Notes under the pieces: generated by a model
Seen by the model: only the letters and a program-made list of their open reading frames with translations
What the model was told of the DNA's origin: nothing
Database searches by the model: none
Assembly: GCF_001189845.1 (NCBI RefSeq)
Contig: NZ_LFLZ01000014.1
Coordinates: 85,210-149,209, forward strand
Source of the DNA: Bradyrhizobium tropiciagri
GTDB lineage: Bacteria; Pseudomonadota; Alphaproteobacteria; Rhizobiales; Xanthobacteraceae
Reading direction: 5' to 3'
Length of the DNA stretch: 64,000 bases
Made by a program: the position numbers and the translations under genes
Part shown: in pieces, positions 30,843 to 42,517 of the stretch
Layout: every line of letters begins with the position of its first letter
Position numbering within the stretch: position 1 is the stretch's first letter

Positions 30843-31927
30843 CTGACAAGATCTATGACCTCGCAGTCGTCGGGGCTGGCATTATGGGCCTCAGTGCTGC
30901 CTTCATCGCAGCGAGCGATGGCCCGGGAAAAAGAATAATCATCGCCGAACGAGATATCGTTGGATCTGGTACTAGCGGGTTTGCGCCTGGGATCCAGATC
31001 AACATCTGTCGTAACCAGAAGGAAAGGAGCCTCATCGACTGTGGTTCGAAATTCTGGCGCGGGATCTATCCCGACGGACAATGGCCCAAGGGACGAGACT
31101 GTGATGTGTTTTGGTTGACGCGCAATCCCAGCGAACTCGCGAAACAGAGCAGCGCGGGCCACCTGGCCCCATCAACATCCTTCGGTCTGGCCGTGAGGCT
31201 ATTATCGCTGCAGCAGTTCGTGGTTCCCGGCGATGTGTCCGTCGTGTTAGATCGGGGTTCGTACTGTCAAGTCGATTCCATTGTTCAGGATCTGACTCAA
31301 AGGCTCAAGATCAAGGGAGTTTCGATAAGCGAGCGTACATCGATTACAAGAATACGGAAGGGGCCGCGCAATATTCTTCTCCAGACCTCTGATAACAGCG
31401 AACTCGCGACGAAGCGGGCCATTCTTGCGATCGGGCCCTGGTTACCAGGGTCACCGTTGCGCCGGCATCTAACAGACGAATCGGGATTGCGCGTTAAGAA
31501 GGTAGTCGCGCTCCATTTGGCCGCACGGCCCACGCCGAACTGTCCAATGATCGGGCTATTCGATGACTACGCGTTCCTCATTCCCATGATCGAGCAAGGA
31601 TACTGGCTGTTTAGCTTTACCTCGCAGGAATGGGATGTGAAGCCGGTCTCCGATGAACTGCGGCTCAGTTCGGATGATCTCGCGCGTGCCACCGCAATTC
31701 TGGCCAAGTGGTTTTCCTCCGAAGTGCCAGCGGTGACGTCAGCACGTGTGTTTTGCGACTGTTATTCGGCGGATGGCGTCCCGTTTTCCCGTTCTGCGAA
31801 AGATATCGCAGGTTTGCATGTGATTGGCGGTGGTTCAGGTAATGGGTTTCGCTTTGGGCCAGCATGTGCGCAAGAGGCGGTACGATCCCTATATTCTGCG
31901 GATAGACACGCCATTACGGCGACATGA
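30839..31927 (+). CDS. DAO-family FAD oxidoreductase
   Basis: 362 residues with an N-terminal Rossmann motif VVGAGIMGLSAAF (about 8-20) and the C-terminal VIGGGSGNGFRFGPA of D-amino-acid/glycine oxidase-type enzymes. In the known hydrazine pathways a DAO-type enzyme oxidises the N-N-linked lysine adduct and releases a hydrazino acid (e.g. hydrazinoacetic acid). Its place directly after the cupin gene, with an ATGA overlap, fits that step. Simple amine or amino-acid oxidation cannot be excluded. Confidence 0.8.
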   Translation: MTDKIYDLAVVGAGIMGLSAAFIAASDGPGKRIIIAERDIVGSGTSGFAPGIQINICRNQKERSLIDCGSKFWRGIYPDGQWPKGRDCDVFWLTRNPSELAKQSSAGHLAPSTSFGLAVRLLSLQQFVVPGDVSVVLDRGSYCQVDSIVQDLTQRLKIKGVSISERTSITRIRKGPRNILLQTSDNSELATKRAILAIGPWLPGSPLRRHLTDESGLRVKKVVALHLAARPTPNCPMIGLFDDYAFLIPMIEQGYWLFSFTSQEWDVKPVSDELRLSSDDLARATAILAKWFSSEVPAVTSARVFCDCYSADGVPFSRSAKDIAGLHVIGGGSGNGFRFGPACAQEAVRSLYSADRHAITAT

Positions 31928-31937
31928 GGGAAGGCAT

Positions 31938-33113
31938 ATGCCGGATGTGATTGGTCTCAATTCCAATCTCTCTGATAATCCGTCAGATGCCGGCTATGCC
32001 AACACATCGAGATCGACCATGGTTGTTGATCTCGGCGCGATAGAATCTAACTACCGGAAGTTTCGGATGCTGGCGCCCCAAAGCGCTTGCGGCGCAGTTC
32101 TCAAGGCAGACGCCTACGGCCTTGGCGCGCTGCGCATAGCGCCGTTTCTTGCGCGGCTTGGCTGCGGGCATTTCTTCGTGGCCGATGTGGAAGAAGGCGC
32201 GGCCTTGCGCAAGGTACTGCCACTATCTGCGAAGATCTACCTGCTTCACGGAGCTATGCCTGGTTTGGAGGCGGCTATTGAGCACCATGATTTGCTGCCG
32301 ATCCTGAACAGCAGGGAACAGCTGGACGCATGGCTTCGGCATTGCCGCCTTCGCAACCGGCTGTTACCCGCAGGTATCCATGTCGACACGGGCTTGTCTC
32401 GACTGGGGTTTCCCATAGATGAACTGCAAAAAGCCGCCGAGAATGAAAAGGTGCTGTCGGATCTGCCTGTCGTGCTGTTCATGAGCCAACTCGCTTGCGC
32501 GGAGTGGCGCAACGAAATCAGTCGGCAACAATTGTATCAGTTCCGTAAACTCACCTATCTGTTTCCCAAAGCCATCCTTTCGCTGTCGAACTCCGCGGGA
32601 CTATTTGCGGGATGTGAATTTCATTTCGACCTGATACGGTCGGGCGGAGGAATTCTCGGCCTTTCCATATCCGGTGATCCCGACTTCAGGCCATCGCAAG
32701 TCGTCCGCCTGCGAACACGAATCATTCAATGTCGCAGGGTAAAGGTCGGGGAAGCGATCGGATACCACAGGTCGTACCCAGTGAAGAGACGGATGCGTGT
32801 CGCGACCGCCTCTATTGGTTATGCAGATGGGTTCCCGCGTAGCCTCGGCAATCGAGGTCATGTCTTCATATGTGGTGCTCGCGCGCCAATCGTCGGCTTC
32901 GTTTCGATGGATCTCATCAGCATCGATGTGACGGATCTGCCCGAGAGTTCGACCGCGCCGGGTACAATGGTTGACCTGATCTGCCCCGAGCAGACGGTCG
33001 CAGATGTGGCTTTGGCCGCGAATATGCTGAGCGATGAACTGACCACAGCGATCGGACGCCGATGTCGCAGACTTTATGTTTCGGGCAAGCGGAATGAGAT
33101 GAGGCGCCAGTGA
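31938..33113 (+). CDS. Alanine racemase-like PLP enzyme
   Basis: 391 residues, fold type III. The PLP Lys is K56 in AVLKADAYGLG, the second catalytic residue is Tyr295 in SIGYADGFPR, and the conserved GIHVDTGLSRLGF and SMD (323-325) blocks are present. All key residues look intact, so racemase activity is plausible. The ATG at 31938 follows GAGGGAAGG. A dedicated racemase in this operon suggests that a D-amino acid is a building block or partner; a second housekeeping alr would be expected elsewhere. Its TGA overlaps the next GTG. Confidence 0.85.
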   Translation: MPDVIGLNSNLSDNPSDAGYANTSRSTMVVDLGAIESNYRKFRMLAPQSACGAVLKADAYGLGALRIAPFLARLGCGHFFVADVEEGAALRKVLPLSAKIYLLHGAMPGLEAAIEHHDLLPILNSREQLDAWLRHCRLRNRLLPAGIHVDTGLSRLGFPIDELQKAAENEKVLSDLPVVLFMSQLACAEWRNEISRQQLYQFRKLTYLFPKAILSLSNSAGLFAGCEFHFDLIRSGGGILGLSISGDPDFRPSQVVRLRTRIIQCRRVKVGEAIGYHRSYPVKRRMRVATASIGYADGFPRSLGNRGHVFICGARAPIVGFVSMDLISIDVTDLPESSTAPGTMVDLICPEQTVADVALAANMLSDELTTAIGRRCRRLYVSGKRNEMRRQ

Positions 33114-33820
33114 ACTCCTCTGCATTTCGATATCGCCAAGTGAATCGAGCGATCTATCTGGGCGACGAAGGCATACGTCTCATGCGTCCGGGCTACTTCA
33201 CCGCTCGGGTGCGTCAGTTCCATGAACGTGAGAGAGCCTTCTGTCTTGAGCTCCTGCGTTCGACCACATACCGGTTAATTATTGAGGTCGGTTGCAGTTG
33301 CTACCGCCTTATCGGCGTCAAGAATGATGACAGTGATTACCTTGGTATCGATATCAATCCACCTCGTGGACGAAGATTGAAGGAGGACAACGGGGCTGTC
33401 GTCCGCTGCGAGGCCAACAAATTCTTTAAAAGAAGGCGTCTGGTCAGTGAGATCATGCGGCGATATGACGGAAGAGTGCTTTGCATTCTGCCGTTCAATT
33501 TTCTTGGCACCATGGATCGTCCAATGGAATTTCTCACGCTAATGTGCCAGACGCCCTTTGATCTCGCGTTGTCGCTCTTTTCAACCAGCGAGACAGCGAC
33601 CGCGGCGCGACTAGAATATTATGATCTTTGCGGGATAAACGTTCAGGCTGTCGTGCGGACAGATGACTACGTCCGATTAGATTGCTCTAACGGCTTCCAG
33701 GCTTTTGCTTTCGATCCATCTGTTCTGACGAGCCGAATATCGGCATTTGGATTCCGCTTGAATGAGGCAAAGTACTTTGACGTCTGTAACTTCCTTCATT
33801 TCAGTAACGAGCGGGTGTGA
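33110..33820 (+). CDS. SAM methyltransferase-like protein
   Basis: 236 residues from a GTG overlapping the racemase stop. A class I methyltransferase-like start is visible: LIIEVGCSCYRLIGV (motif I, near 58-72), then YLGIDINPPRG (acidic loop, near 80), then VLCILPFNFLG as a motif IV-like strand. The C-terminal half is unrecognised. It could N- or O-methylate the product or modify a carrier. No terminator or further gene follows, so it closes the operon. Confidence 0.55.
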   Translation: MNSSAFRYRQVNRAIYLGDEGIRLMRPGYFTARVRQFHERERAFCLELLRSTTYRLIIEVGCSCYRLIGVKNDDSDYLGIDINPPRGRRLKEDNGAVVRCEANKFFKRRRLVSEIMRRYDGRVLCILPFNFLGTMDRPMEFLTLMCQTPFDLALSLFSTSETATAARLEYYDLCGINVQAVVRTDDYVRLDCSNGFQAFAFDPSVLTSRISAFGFRLNEAKYFDVCNFLHFSNERV

Positions 33821-34286
33821 AGGTTATTCGCGTTCGCCTTACGAGACATGCAGAAGGGACAGCAGGGGAGCGACGCTTGCTTCGTCGTAGACATCAACAG
33901 AAAAGATGGAATGCAAGTCGATTTTGAGCATCGATACAGTGAAGTAGGGATTGTTACGCGGGTACGAGCCTTAGCAAGCGTATGCCGTTCAACGTCGTCT
34001 CAAATGCGGACGCCGAGAGCAAGCAACGGTCCAGAGCGAAAATGCTGCAGGAGCCATCCGATCGTTTTCAACGGAAAGTCCCCCGCCGCGCGATCGTGGA
34101 TCCTTCGTCCGGCGGGGCGGTGATGGAGCATCTCAAGGCTGACGCGATGCGCCATCATGAACCGGCAGCTTTGCGTGGTCAGCGGCTTGTTGTCCCTGAC
34201 AAGGGCAGGTCATGGTCGAGGTGAGACTCGGCGCATCCGCAATGCCTGCGTGGCAGATCGCCTTCGCTCCACCTCGTAGCTGGACG
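33821..34286. other. Convergent gap
   Basis: Between the operon end and the oppositely oriented acyl-CoA dehydrogenase. No terminator hairpin or gene recognised. Confidence 0.4.
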
Positions 34287-35837
34287 TTAGACATATTGTA
34301 CCAATTTAAGGTAATCGTCTGTGAGAACAGGGGAACGGATGGAGCAGGCCGCGTCTTGAAGAAAATTGGCCAGCGTCTGACTGGCGCGACTGCGGCGCTC
34401 GACACTTAGCCGTGTCGGCGCGCGAGCACGCACAGCAGCTAGTTCGGTGCTGACCAAATCGGCCGCTGCTGTGGCGCAGTCCGCTGCAGTGAAAGTACCA
34501 GCAGTCATGACAGCTTGTGCTAATCCCAATGTGGTGAGCCAACCTGCATAGATTAGCACGGCACCGTCTGTCTCATCGAGGCCGCGGAGCTCCTCAACGG
34601 CGTCCGCATGGACTGACGCCGCACGCAGAGAGGCAAAAAGAGCGGCTATTTCGTCGCGTGTGGCTCGGGAAAGAAGACAGCGGCCAAGATGGGATAAGAG
34701 CGTCTCCGTCGGACCTTCGAAGATCCGGAGAATACGAGCGTCACGATAGATTTTAGCTAAGGGCGTTCCTTCGTCGTACCCTCGGCCACCCAACAGTTGG
34801 ACACATTGATCGGCGACCAGACCGCACCATTCGGACGACAATACCTTCGTTGCCGACGCAAGGTGGATATTGGGAGAGCCCTGCGCTGAGACGAGTTGGC
34901 AGGATGCCGCAAGCATCGCCTTCACGACTTCGCGGCGAAGTACCATCTGCCCAAACAGCTGCTCGATATAGCTGTTCTCGATCATGCGCAGTTTACCTAG
35001 GCGACGATAATTTGCATATGAAGCCGCGACCTGGATCGCGCGCTCAAGGGCGCCAAGGCCCATCGCAGCCACACCTATTCGGCCGCGGTTCATACTGGAT
35101 GCCGCTGCGCCCCAACCGTCTTGGTCGCGAGAAAGCACGTAAGCACGTGGCACCTCGACATCCTGGAACTCGAGAGTATTCTGTATAATTCCACGCAAAC
35201 CGAGGGTGCGATGCTCGTGCGTGACTTTAAGGCCGGGAGCCTGCCTATCAACCAGTACACCAACGAGGCGACCTTTGGCATCATGACCGGAAGCTCGCGC
35301 AAAACAAACGATCCACCGGGCCCAGTCAGCGAGGCCAATCCAAATTTTACGGCCGCAGATGCGAACCTTATCTTCATGCATGAAAGCCGAAGCTTCTATG
35401 TGCCTCGGGGCAGAACCTGCTCCAGGCTCCGTCAAAGCGAAAGCGCAAAGATCGCCGCGTGTTGCACCCCGTATGACCTGCTCTTGGTTGGGGAGATGCG
35501 GTGCCGCTTCGATACAGGGCAAGGCCAGGAAGTTATGGATGACGAGGGTAGAGGCAGCGGAGACATCGAAAGATGCAGCGGCAGAGATGAGCTCGATGGC
35601 CTTTTGCAAGGAAAGAGCCAATCCGCCGCGATCTGCCGGTATGGTGAGCCCGAACAGTCCATGCCTTGCCAGCATGCTATGGAGGGTCGGAGGGAATGCT
35701 CGACGATCATCCGCGTCTGCGAAATTCAACTGACTGAGGTCATCGATCAGACTGGAGTATAAGCTGAAAGCACGAACTCCAGCTGAACGTTCCGGCGCCT
35801 CCTCGAAAAGGGCGCAAACTTGAGGGGACATAGCCAT
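34287..35837 (-). CDS. Acyl-CoA dehydrogenase family protein
   Basis: About 516 residues from the ATG at 35837; the frame is open to 36155, so an N-terminal extension is possible. Typical blocks: GLFGLTIPADRGG, FALTEPGAGSAPRHIEA, the FAD/acyl-CoA core TLGLRGIIQNTLEFQDVEVP, and the C-terminal signature QLLGGRGYDEGTPLAKIYRDARILRIFEG, with the usual base-region Glu present. It would oxidise an acyl-CoA alpha-beta bond, passing electrons to ETF. The ~110 extra C-terminal residues are unlike the core family. It is convergent with the hydrazine-type operon; a link to the acyl-CoA carboxylase cluster is possible but unproven. Confidence 0.8.
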   Translation of the reverse strand: MAMSPQVCALFEEAPERSAGVRAFSLYSSLIDDLSQLNFADADDRRAFPPTLHSMLARHGLFGLTIPADRGGLALSLQKAIELISAAASFDVSAASTLVIHNFLALPCIEAAPHLPNQEQVIRGATRGDLCAFALTEPGAGSAPRHIEASAFMHEDKVRICGRKIWIGLADWARWIVCFARASGHDAKGRLVGVLVDRQAPGLKVTHEHRTLGLRGIIQNTLEFQDVEVPRAYVLSRDQDGWGAAASSMNRGRIGVAAMGLGALERAIQVAASYANYRRLGKLRMIENSYIEQLFGQMVLRREVVKAMLAASCQLVSAQGSPNIHLASATKVLSSEWCGLVADQCVQLLGGRGYDEGTPLAKIYRDARILRIFEGPTETLLSHLGRCLLSRATRDEIAALFASLRAASVHADAVEELRGLDETDGAVLIYAGWLTTLGLAQAVMTAGTFTAADCATAAADLVSTELAAVRARAPTRLSVERRSRASQTLANFLQDAACSIRSPVLTDDYLKLVQYV

Positions 35838-36898
35838 GCGACCAGAATGAATGGCCTTGCGCTTTATGCCAATTATCCCTGCGGCTGGCCCGAATACACA
35901 TTGGTATAGCTCGCTCGCCTGCGCTCCAATTTGGGCGGGGACGCTCGTCAACGGGACGCCCGCGTAATTGCCGACCGGGGCGCGTCCGCCGATTCTGAGG
36001 ACCCCTGCGCTCCGCATTAGAAGGTGACGCATGACGTTATCGTTTTTCCGGATGAGTGAACGATGTGCAGCGGGCTCGTGGCACATGTCTCTCAGTAGAG
36101 TCTGCGAACCGGAAGAGCGTTGATCAAACTGACTATGCTGGCTACGGAAAATCACTGGCCCGGCTGTTTTCCACTCTCAGCGCACTCCCACGTGGCGACC
36201 TGGACCATCCCGCCGACTGGCGCCGGCGATTCTCGCGCCGAGCTTTACGAAGTCCGGCCCGATCGATATCGCGGAACGATTATGAACAAAGAGGCAGCGC
36301 CGAGCTCGCGATACAGGCGGTTCCCAGCGTTCAGAAGCGAGTCAACCGGCGCTCTGGTGGAATAAAATATTGGCGCCTATCCAGTTCAGGCAAGGGGGCT
36401 ACGTTTCCTACGATCACTTCTCACTTGGGAAAGGTGGCCGAGATTCACGTATGCTAATTACCCAGTTTGACCCGCTCTTCATTATCAAGCCGCCCGTCTC
36501 TTATCCCCGAGTCAGGCAAAAATGGCGGCCCCAGTACCGGCCCTTGGCCCCCCCCCAGAGGTGCTGGGGCCGTTTCCAGCCGTCGTCAAAAGGTTGGTCG
36601 GCAAGCTGCTTGAAGACCCCGAAGCCTTCCTCTCGCTCACGACTTGCAGGTTTACTGCCGCAGCATGGTGAGCAATTTGAAGACCGACGTGGAAATTGAA
36701 CTCCCTCGATGTCCGTGCACGGGATTCTCTCGGCGACGTGGTTAGTTGACGCTCGCCGCTGCGTCGCCGTGAGACGACGGGTCAAGCGTGACCCATTCGC
36801 GGAGCCAAGCGGGCTCATGTGACTTTCTCGTGACTGTGTCGTCAAAGTCACCAAACTGCTTGAGCGTCGGCCTATGTTCGTCGGGAGCGAGGATTTCC

Positions 36899-37132
36899 AT
36901 GTACGATATCTACGTGAACGAACGGAACGACCTTCTCGTCGTTCCTCGGGGCGATTCCATTCCGCTCCATTCCAACAAGAAGTGGCGGAAGAAACGCACC
37001 GTGCGGTCGGTCAGCGAGCAAATTCGCGAAGACATCCGGACGCACGGCTACCATCGGCGAAATGTTACCGCCAAGCCGCGTGTTCGGCGAGGTTGCGATT
37101 CCTCTCAGCCACACGCTGAAAACGCTAGCTGA
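36899..37132 (+). CDS. Small basic hypothetical protein
   Basis: 77 residues starting MYDIYVNERNDLLVVPRG, with GAGG before the ATG. The middle is strongly basic (KKWRKKRT) and followed by SVSEQIREDIRTHGYHRRN. The pattern belongs to a small protein family common in Bradyrhizobium genomes with unknown role. The 740 bases upstream hold no other gene. Confidence 0.6.
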   Translation: MYDIYVNERNDLLVVPRGDSIPLHSNKKWRKKRTVRSVSEQIREDIRTHGYHRRNVTAKPRVRRGCDSSQPHAENAS

Positions 37133-38545
37133 CAAGGTGGCTTGATCTGCAAAATATGAGTTTATCCGCATCTTAGGTGCAAACGGTCATAGGTTTCATT
37201 TGCGAACCTCGGCTCTAGTGGAGAGTAGACGAAGGCGCCGCGTGGTCGAGAGCAGAGCTGTTCGCCGTTACCAGCAATGCTCGCCCGGCGCGGTCCTCAA
37301 TGCGTTTACGTTCCAGCAGTTCGATTTCGACGCAAGCGAGATTCGGAAGTGTTGCCGCCCTTTGGTGTGCAGCAGGCCAACGGAACAACTTCATGTCTGG
37401 AAAGGATGCAATCGATCCTTTGATGCACTTGGCTCGTCCCGGCCTGCTCTGAGATCGAGAGTCGTTACCGCTAGGTCGGCATAGAACGAGCCTTGCATAC
37501 TCCACGTTTCGAGCTGTTGCCAAATTTTCGATTGGTGGAGCGCCGGACGCTGACCATTGCTCGTCGCCTGGCGCTCGCCCACGTTGCTCATCCGCTGCAT
37601 GGTCTCTTGCCCGCATCTCGTGAAATCAGACTTGCCGCGGTGCGCCGATGGGCCCGGCGCCGGCGAGACCGAGCTGTGTCTCCGGGCCGCCGATGAGCGA
37701 AATTGGCAGGTACCGCAGTTATAGATGTGACTCTCAACAGGGATTCACACCTGTTATTTTCGGAATCCGGATTCGTTCAGATCATACCTGGATGGGCAGG
37801 TAATTTTCATTTCGTATTTTTTCAGCCCAAAGTACGGCCGCTGATTTCCGCGACCAGCGCTTAGGCAACATCAATCTGGCCTCAGCGGAATTTCCTCGCT
37901 GGGGTCCTTTCTTTCGTGAAACAGATGCATCAGATTGGCGGTCTTGCGGCTGCGTTCAGTGCTTGGCCGGCTCTGTGGACTTTGGCCGTTGCTTGTCCAG
38001 CCTGGACAACTCGCCGCGCGAACGGCCCGCCTCTTGAGCAAGTTTTTGCTTCGTTGGAGTCCCGCGATGCCTGATCGAACACTCAACACCATCAATTACA
38101 ATGCTGTTACGTCGCTGTAGGATCGATATGTCGATACAAGGAAGATGCGCCGCGGAATTGAGAGATCCGTCCGTCCTCTTGAACGCACTTCAAACCGACC
38201 CGATGGCGACGAGATGTCAGACCGAGGCCAGGAACGGTATCTGGCGCTTCAGACTGCGCATCAGAATTGGAATGTAGGCGGAGGGAGAAAGCCTAGCTTG
38301 GCACCGGGTATACGTCTGCTCAGATAAGATTCTTCGGAAGCTCGAATGAACAGAGGTGTCTTCGTCGGGCCGAATGGCCCGCAAGCCACAAGCTTGGCTC
38401 CTTTTTTATCTGCCGAGGCGCGGAGGACACGTCAGACAAAACGGCTCGGTCGGGCCAACCGCTGCTGACATGGACATGGATAACCGGCTCTCGATGCCGC
38501 CTGCCGATCAAGCTCAAATGGTGTCTAGATGGTTCGCCCGAAGCT
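37133..38545. other. 1.4 kb without recognisable gene
   Basis: Several short frames on both strands without ribosome sites or motifs lie downstream of the groEL terminator. Confidence 0.5.
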
Positions 38546-38572
38546 GAAAAACCCTGGCATTGCTGCCAGGGC
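38546..38572 (-). terminator. Intrinsic terminator of groESL
   Basis: On the minus strand CCCTGGCA-GCAA-TGCCAGGG forms an 8-bp stem with a 4-base loop, followed by five T. It lies 33 bases after the groEL stop. Confidence 0.85.
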
Positions 38573-38604
38573 TCCGCATGTGTCGACCTCTTTGAGAGGC
38601 GCAG

Positions 38605-40269
<1,665 letters not shown>

Positions 40270-40326
40270 TCATCCTTCGGTGCGCCTGGCAGACGCCCGC
40301 CGGGGTGAGGTGTGCGCGTAGCCGGG

Positions 40327-40641
40327 TCAGGCGGCCTTCTTCTTGGAAAACACATCGGTGAGAACGCCCATGATGTCGCTTTCCTTCATGATCAGCAGGT
40401 CTTCGCCGTCGATCTTGACCTCGGTGCCCGACCACTTGCCGAACAGAACGCGGTCGCCGACCTGGACGTCGATCGGAATCAGCTTGCCGGTCTCGTCGCG
40501 GCCGCCCTGGCCAACGGCGATGACTTCTCCTTGCGAGGGCTTTTCCTTGGCTGTGTCCGGAATGATGATGCCGCCAGCGGTCTTCTCTTCGGCGTCGATG
40601 CGCTTGACCACGACGCGGTCGTGAAGCGGACGGAAATTCAT
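40327..40641 (-). CDS. groES: GroES co-chaperonin
   Basis: 104 residues: [20 protein letters not shown], the mobile loop [14 protein letters not shown], then [27 protein letters not shown] lies seven bases before the ATG. It precedes groEL by 81 bases in the same transcript. No CIRCE inverted repeat was seen; control appears to be by NifA and sigma-54. Confidence 0.95.
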   Translation of the reverse strand: MNFRPLHDRVVVKRIDAEEKTAGGIIIPDTAKEKPSQGEVIAVGQGGRDETGKLIPIDVQVGDRVLFGKWSGTEVKIDGEDLLIMKESDIMGVLTDVFSKKKAA

Positions 40642-40701
40642 ACGGGCCTCCTGAGCGTTTGAACGAGTTGGCGTTTCGCCACATTGCAACAGTATCGTTG
40701 A

Positions 40702-40718
40702 TAGCAAGAGCCAGGCCA
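40702..40718 (-). promoter_or_regulatory. Sigma-54 promoter of groESL
   Basis: The minus strand reads TGGCCTGGCTCTTGCTA, matching TGGCACG-N4-TTGC with exact GG-N10-GC spacing. It is about 60 bases upstream of the groES start. Confidence 0.85.
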
Positions 40719-40820
40719 ACGAGGAGGAGCGCCTTTTGCCTGCAGTTCTGCTGAAGCGCGCGCCTGGACTGCGCGTGTTAGGTCGGAAGCAGACGCCATC
40801 ATGTCTAGAGACAGTCAAGC

Positions 40821-40836
40821 TGTTGCGAACATGACA
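40821..40836. promoter_or_regulatory. NifA upstream activator sequence
   Basis: TGT-TGCGAACATG-ACA is a perfect TGT-N10-ACA NifA binding site, about 110 bases upstream of the groESL -24 element. Confidence 0.85.
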
Positions 40837-41703
40837 TTGCGTTTCGTCAACACCACCATATTCCCCCTATACCCTTATCTTGCGGTCTCGGGTGCACACC
40901 GCGGGTCCTGCGAAGTGAGGGGTAGCGGAACGTAGCGTGACCAGCGGTCGACGGCCCGAATTGGCGTAGCCTTCCGGAACCGAGCCGATTCGTCGGGGGC
41001 GACCAATTGGCTCTGGGGCCCGACGACCTGGGAGGCCGCGTGCCCCGTCGGATTGGCCGTGATCGATGCCCCTTGGGAGTTCGGGCCGCACCAATGCTGT
41101 TTTCTCCGAGCGCCCGTACAGGGATCGGCGAACGTTGCGGTGAGTTCTGCGACCATCATTCAGCGGCGGTCAGCCTGACCTGGGGCACCTCAGCAACGCT
41201 CGGCGTGATCGCGCTCCTTCAGGCCAAACAGCCTAAAAGTTGTGAGCCGAAGGATCGTGAGTGTGCGAATCTGGAACGCCGATTGTCAGATGGCAGGGCG
41301 ACATTGGCTGGGCTGCAACTGCGATCGAGGGTGATTGGTCTTCGTTGCGCAGAAGCGGTCATTCTGTCCTCGACCGCTCCATCGAGAGCCGCCGACGGGT
41401 AATGCGCCGGCACGACGATGTTTAGACGTAGATGATCTTTAATCTAGAGGGCGAGGCACCGCACACCGGCATAGCTATCCGATTCTTGTGCACGTCTCCC
41501 GATCTACGTTCGCCCGGCTGTGGCCCTAAGACAATCGCTACGGCTCCCGCCGCGACAGACGCCCCTTTAGTATCACAGTCCAGATGGCCTTGGATAAAGG
41601 GGGACGGGCATATGAATTATATACGTTGATATGCATTGTGCGGGGGCGTCTGGCATGTGATTGCGGCTTCGAGCAGGAAATTTCAACTATTGGGGAAAGA
41701 CCG
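40837..41703. other. Gap between groESL promoter and FkbM gene
   Basis: A plus-strand frame at 41007-41402 has no recognisable motif. Nothing else supported. Confidence 0.4.
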
Positions 41704-42351
41704 GTGTCTTCTGTGGAAATACATCAGCACATAGTTTCCCTTCTTCAGAAGTCGGATCCGGTGATCTTGGATATCGGATGCAACGACGGGACCGACACAC
41801 AACACTTTCTCAACCTGTGCCCGCACGCGCAGCTCTACTGCTTCGAGCCTGACCCCAGAGCGATCGCGCGCTTCAAGAAGAAGCTGGGTCCATCTCTCCA
41901 CAAGGTGAAGTTGCTTGAAATCGCGATCAGCGATCGAAACGGACTGATCGAATTCCATCCAAGCAATGCAGATGGTGATGCGAAGGAATGGGACCTTTCC
42001 GGCTCGATACGCCGCCCGAAAAATCATCTGACTGAGTATGATTGGGTTCGTTTCGACCGTCCCGTCCCGGTTCAAACGCGGCGGCTTGACGATTGGTGCA
42101 ACGAAGCCGGGCTGAACAGGGTCGATTTCATCTGGATGGATGTCCAGGGAGCCGAAGCCGACGTCATCGCCGGCGGCATGCAGACCGTCAGCAACACGCG
42201 CTTCATCTACACGGAATACAGCGACCGCGAGCTCTACGAAGGGCAGCTGTCCCTCCAGGCCATTCTTGGCCTGTTGCCGTCGTTCGAAGTGGCGGCGCAT
42301 TATCCGCGCGACGTGGAAGGCGATGTATTGCTTAGAAATACGCGCTTCTAG
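41704..42351 (+). CDS. FkbM family methyltransferase
   Basis: 215 residues from a GTG with GGGGAAAG five bases upstream (an ATG at 41584 in the same frame would add 40 non-conserved residues). SAM motif I is VILDIGCNDGTDTQHF, followed by LYCFEPDP, the FkbM block RLDDWCNEAGLNRVDFIWMD and VQGAEADVIAGG. FkbM enzymes usually O-methylate sugars or small metabolites. It stands alone on its strand, so its substrate may be a surface polysaccharide, Nod factor or a metabolite from the neighbouring clusters. Confidence 0.8.
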   Translation: MSSVEIHQHIVSLLQKSDPVILDIGCNDGTDTQHFLNLCPHAQLYCFEPDPRAIARFKKKLGPSLHKVKLLEIAISDRNGLIEFHPSNADGDAKEWDLSGSIRRPKNHLTEYDWVRFDRPVPVQTRRLDDWCNEAGLNRVDFIWMDVQGAEADVIAGGMQTVSNTRFIYTEYSDRELYEGQLSLQAILGLLPSFEVAAHYPRDVEGDVLLRNTRF

Positions 42352-42517
42352 CGGCTACTTGAATACGACGCTCATTCGTAGCTGGAAGACTGATTTGCGC
42401 AATTTATGCCGCCCAAAGCTGCAAAACCAGTAATCAATAGGGCGAACAAACATTAGCTGGTCGGACAGGCTGGCGAGCGTCATTTTTGTTCGCGGCTGTT
42501 TGGTGAGAGTGTGACAA

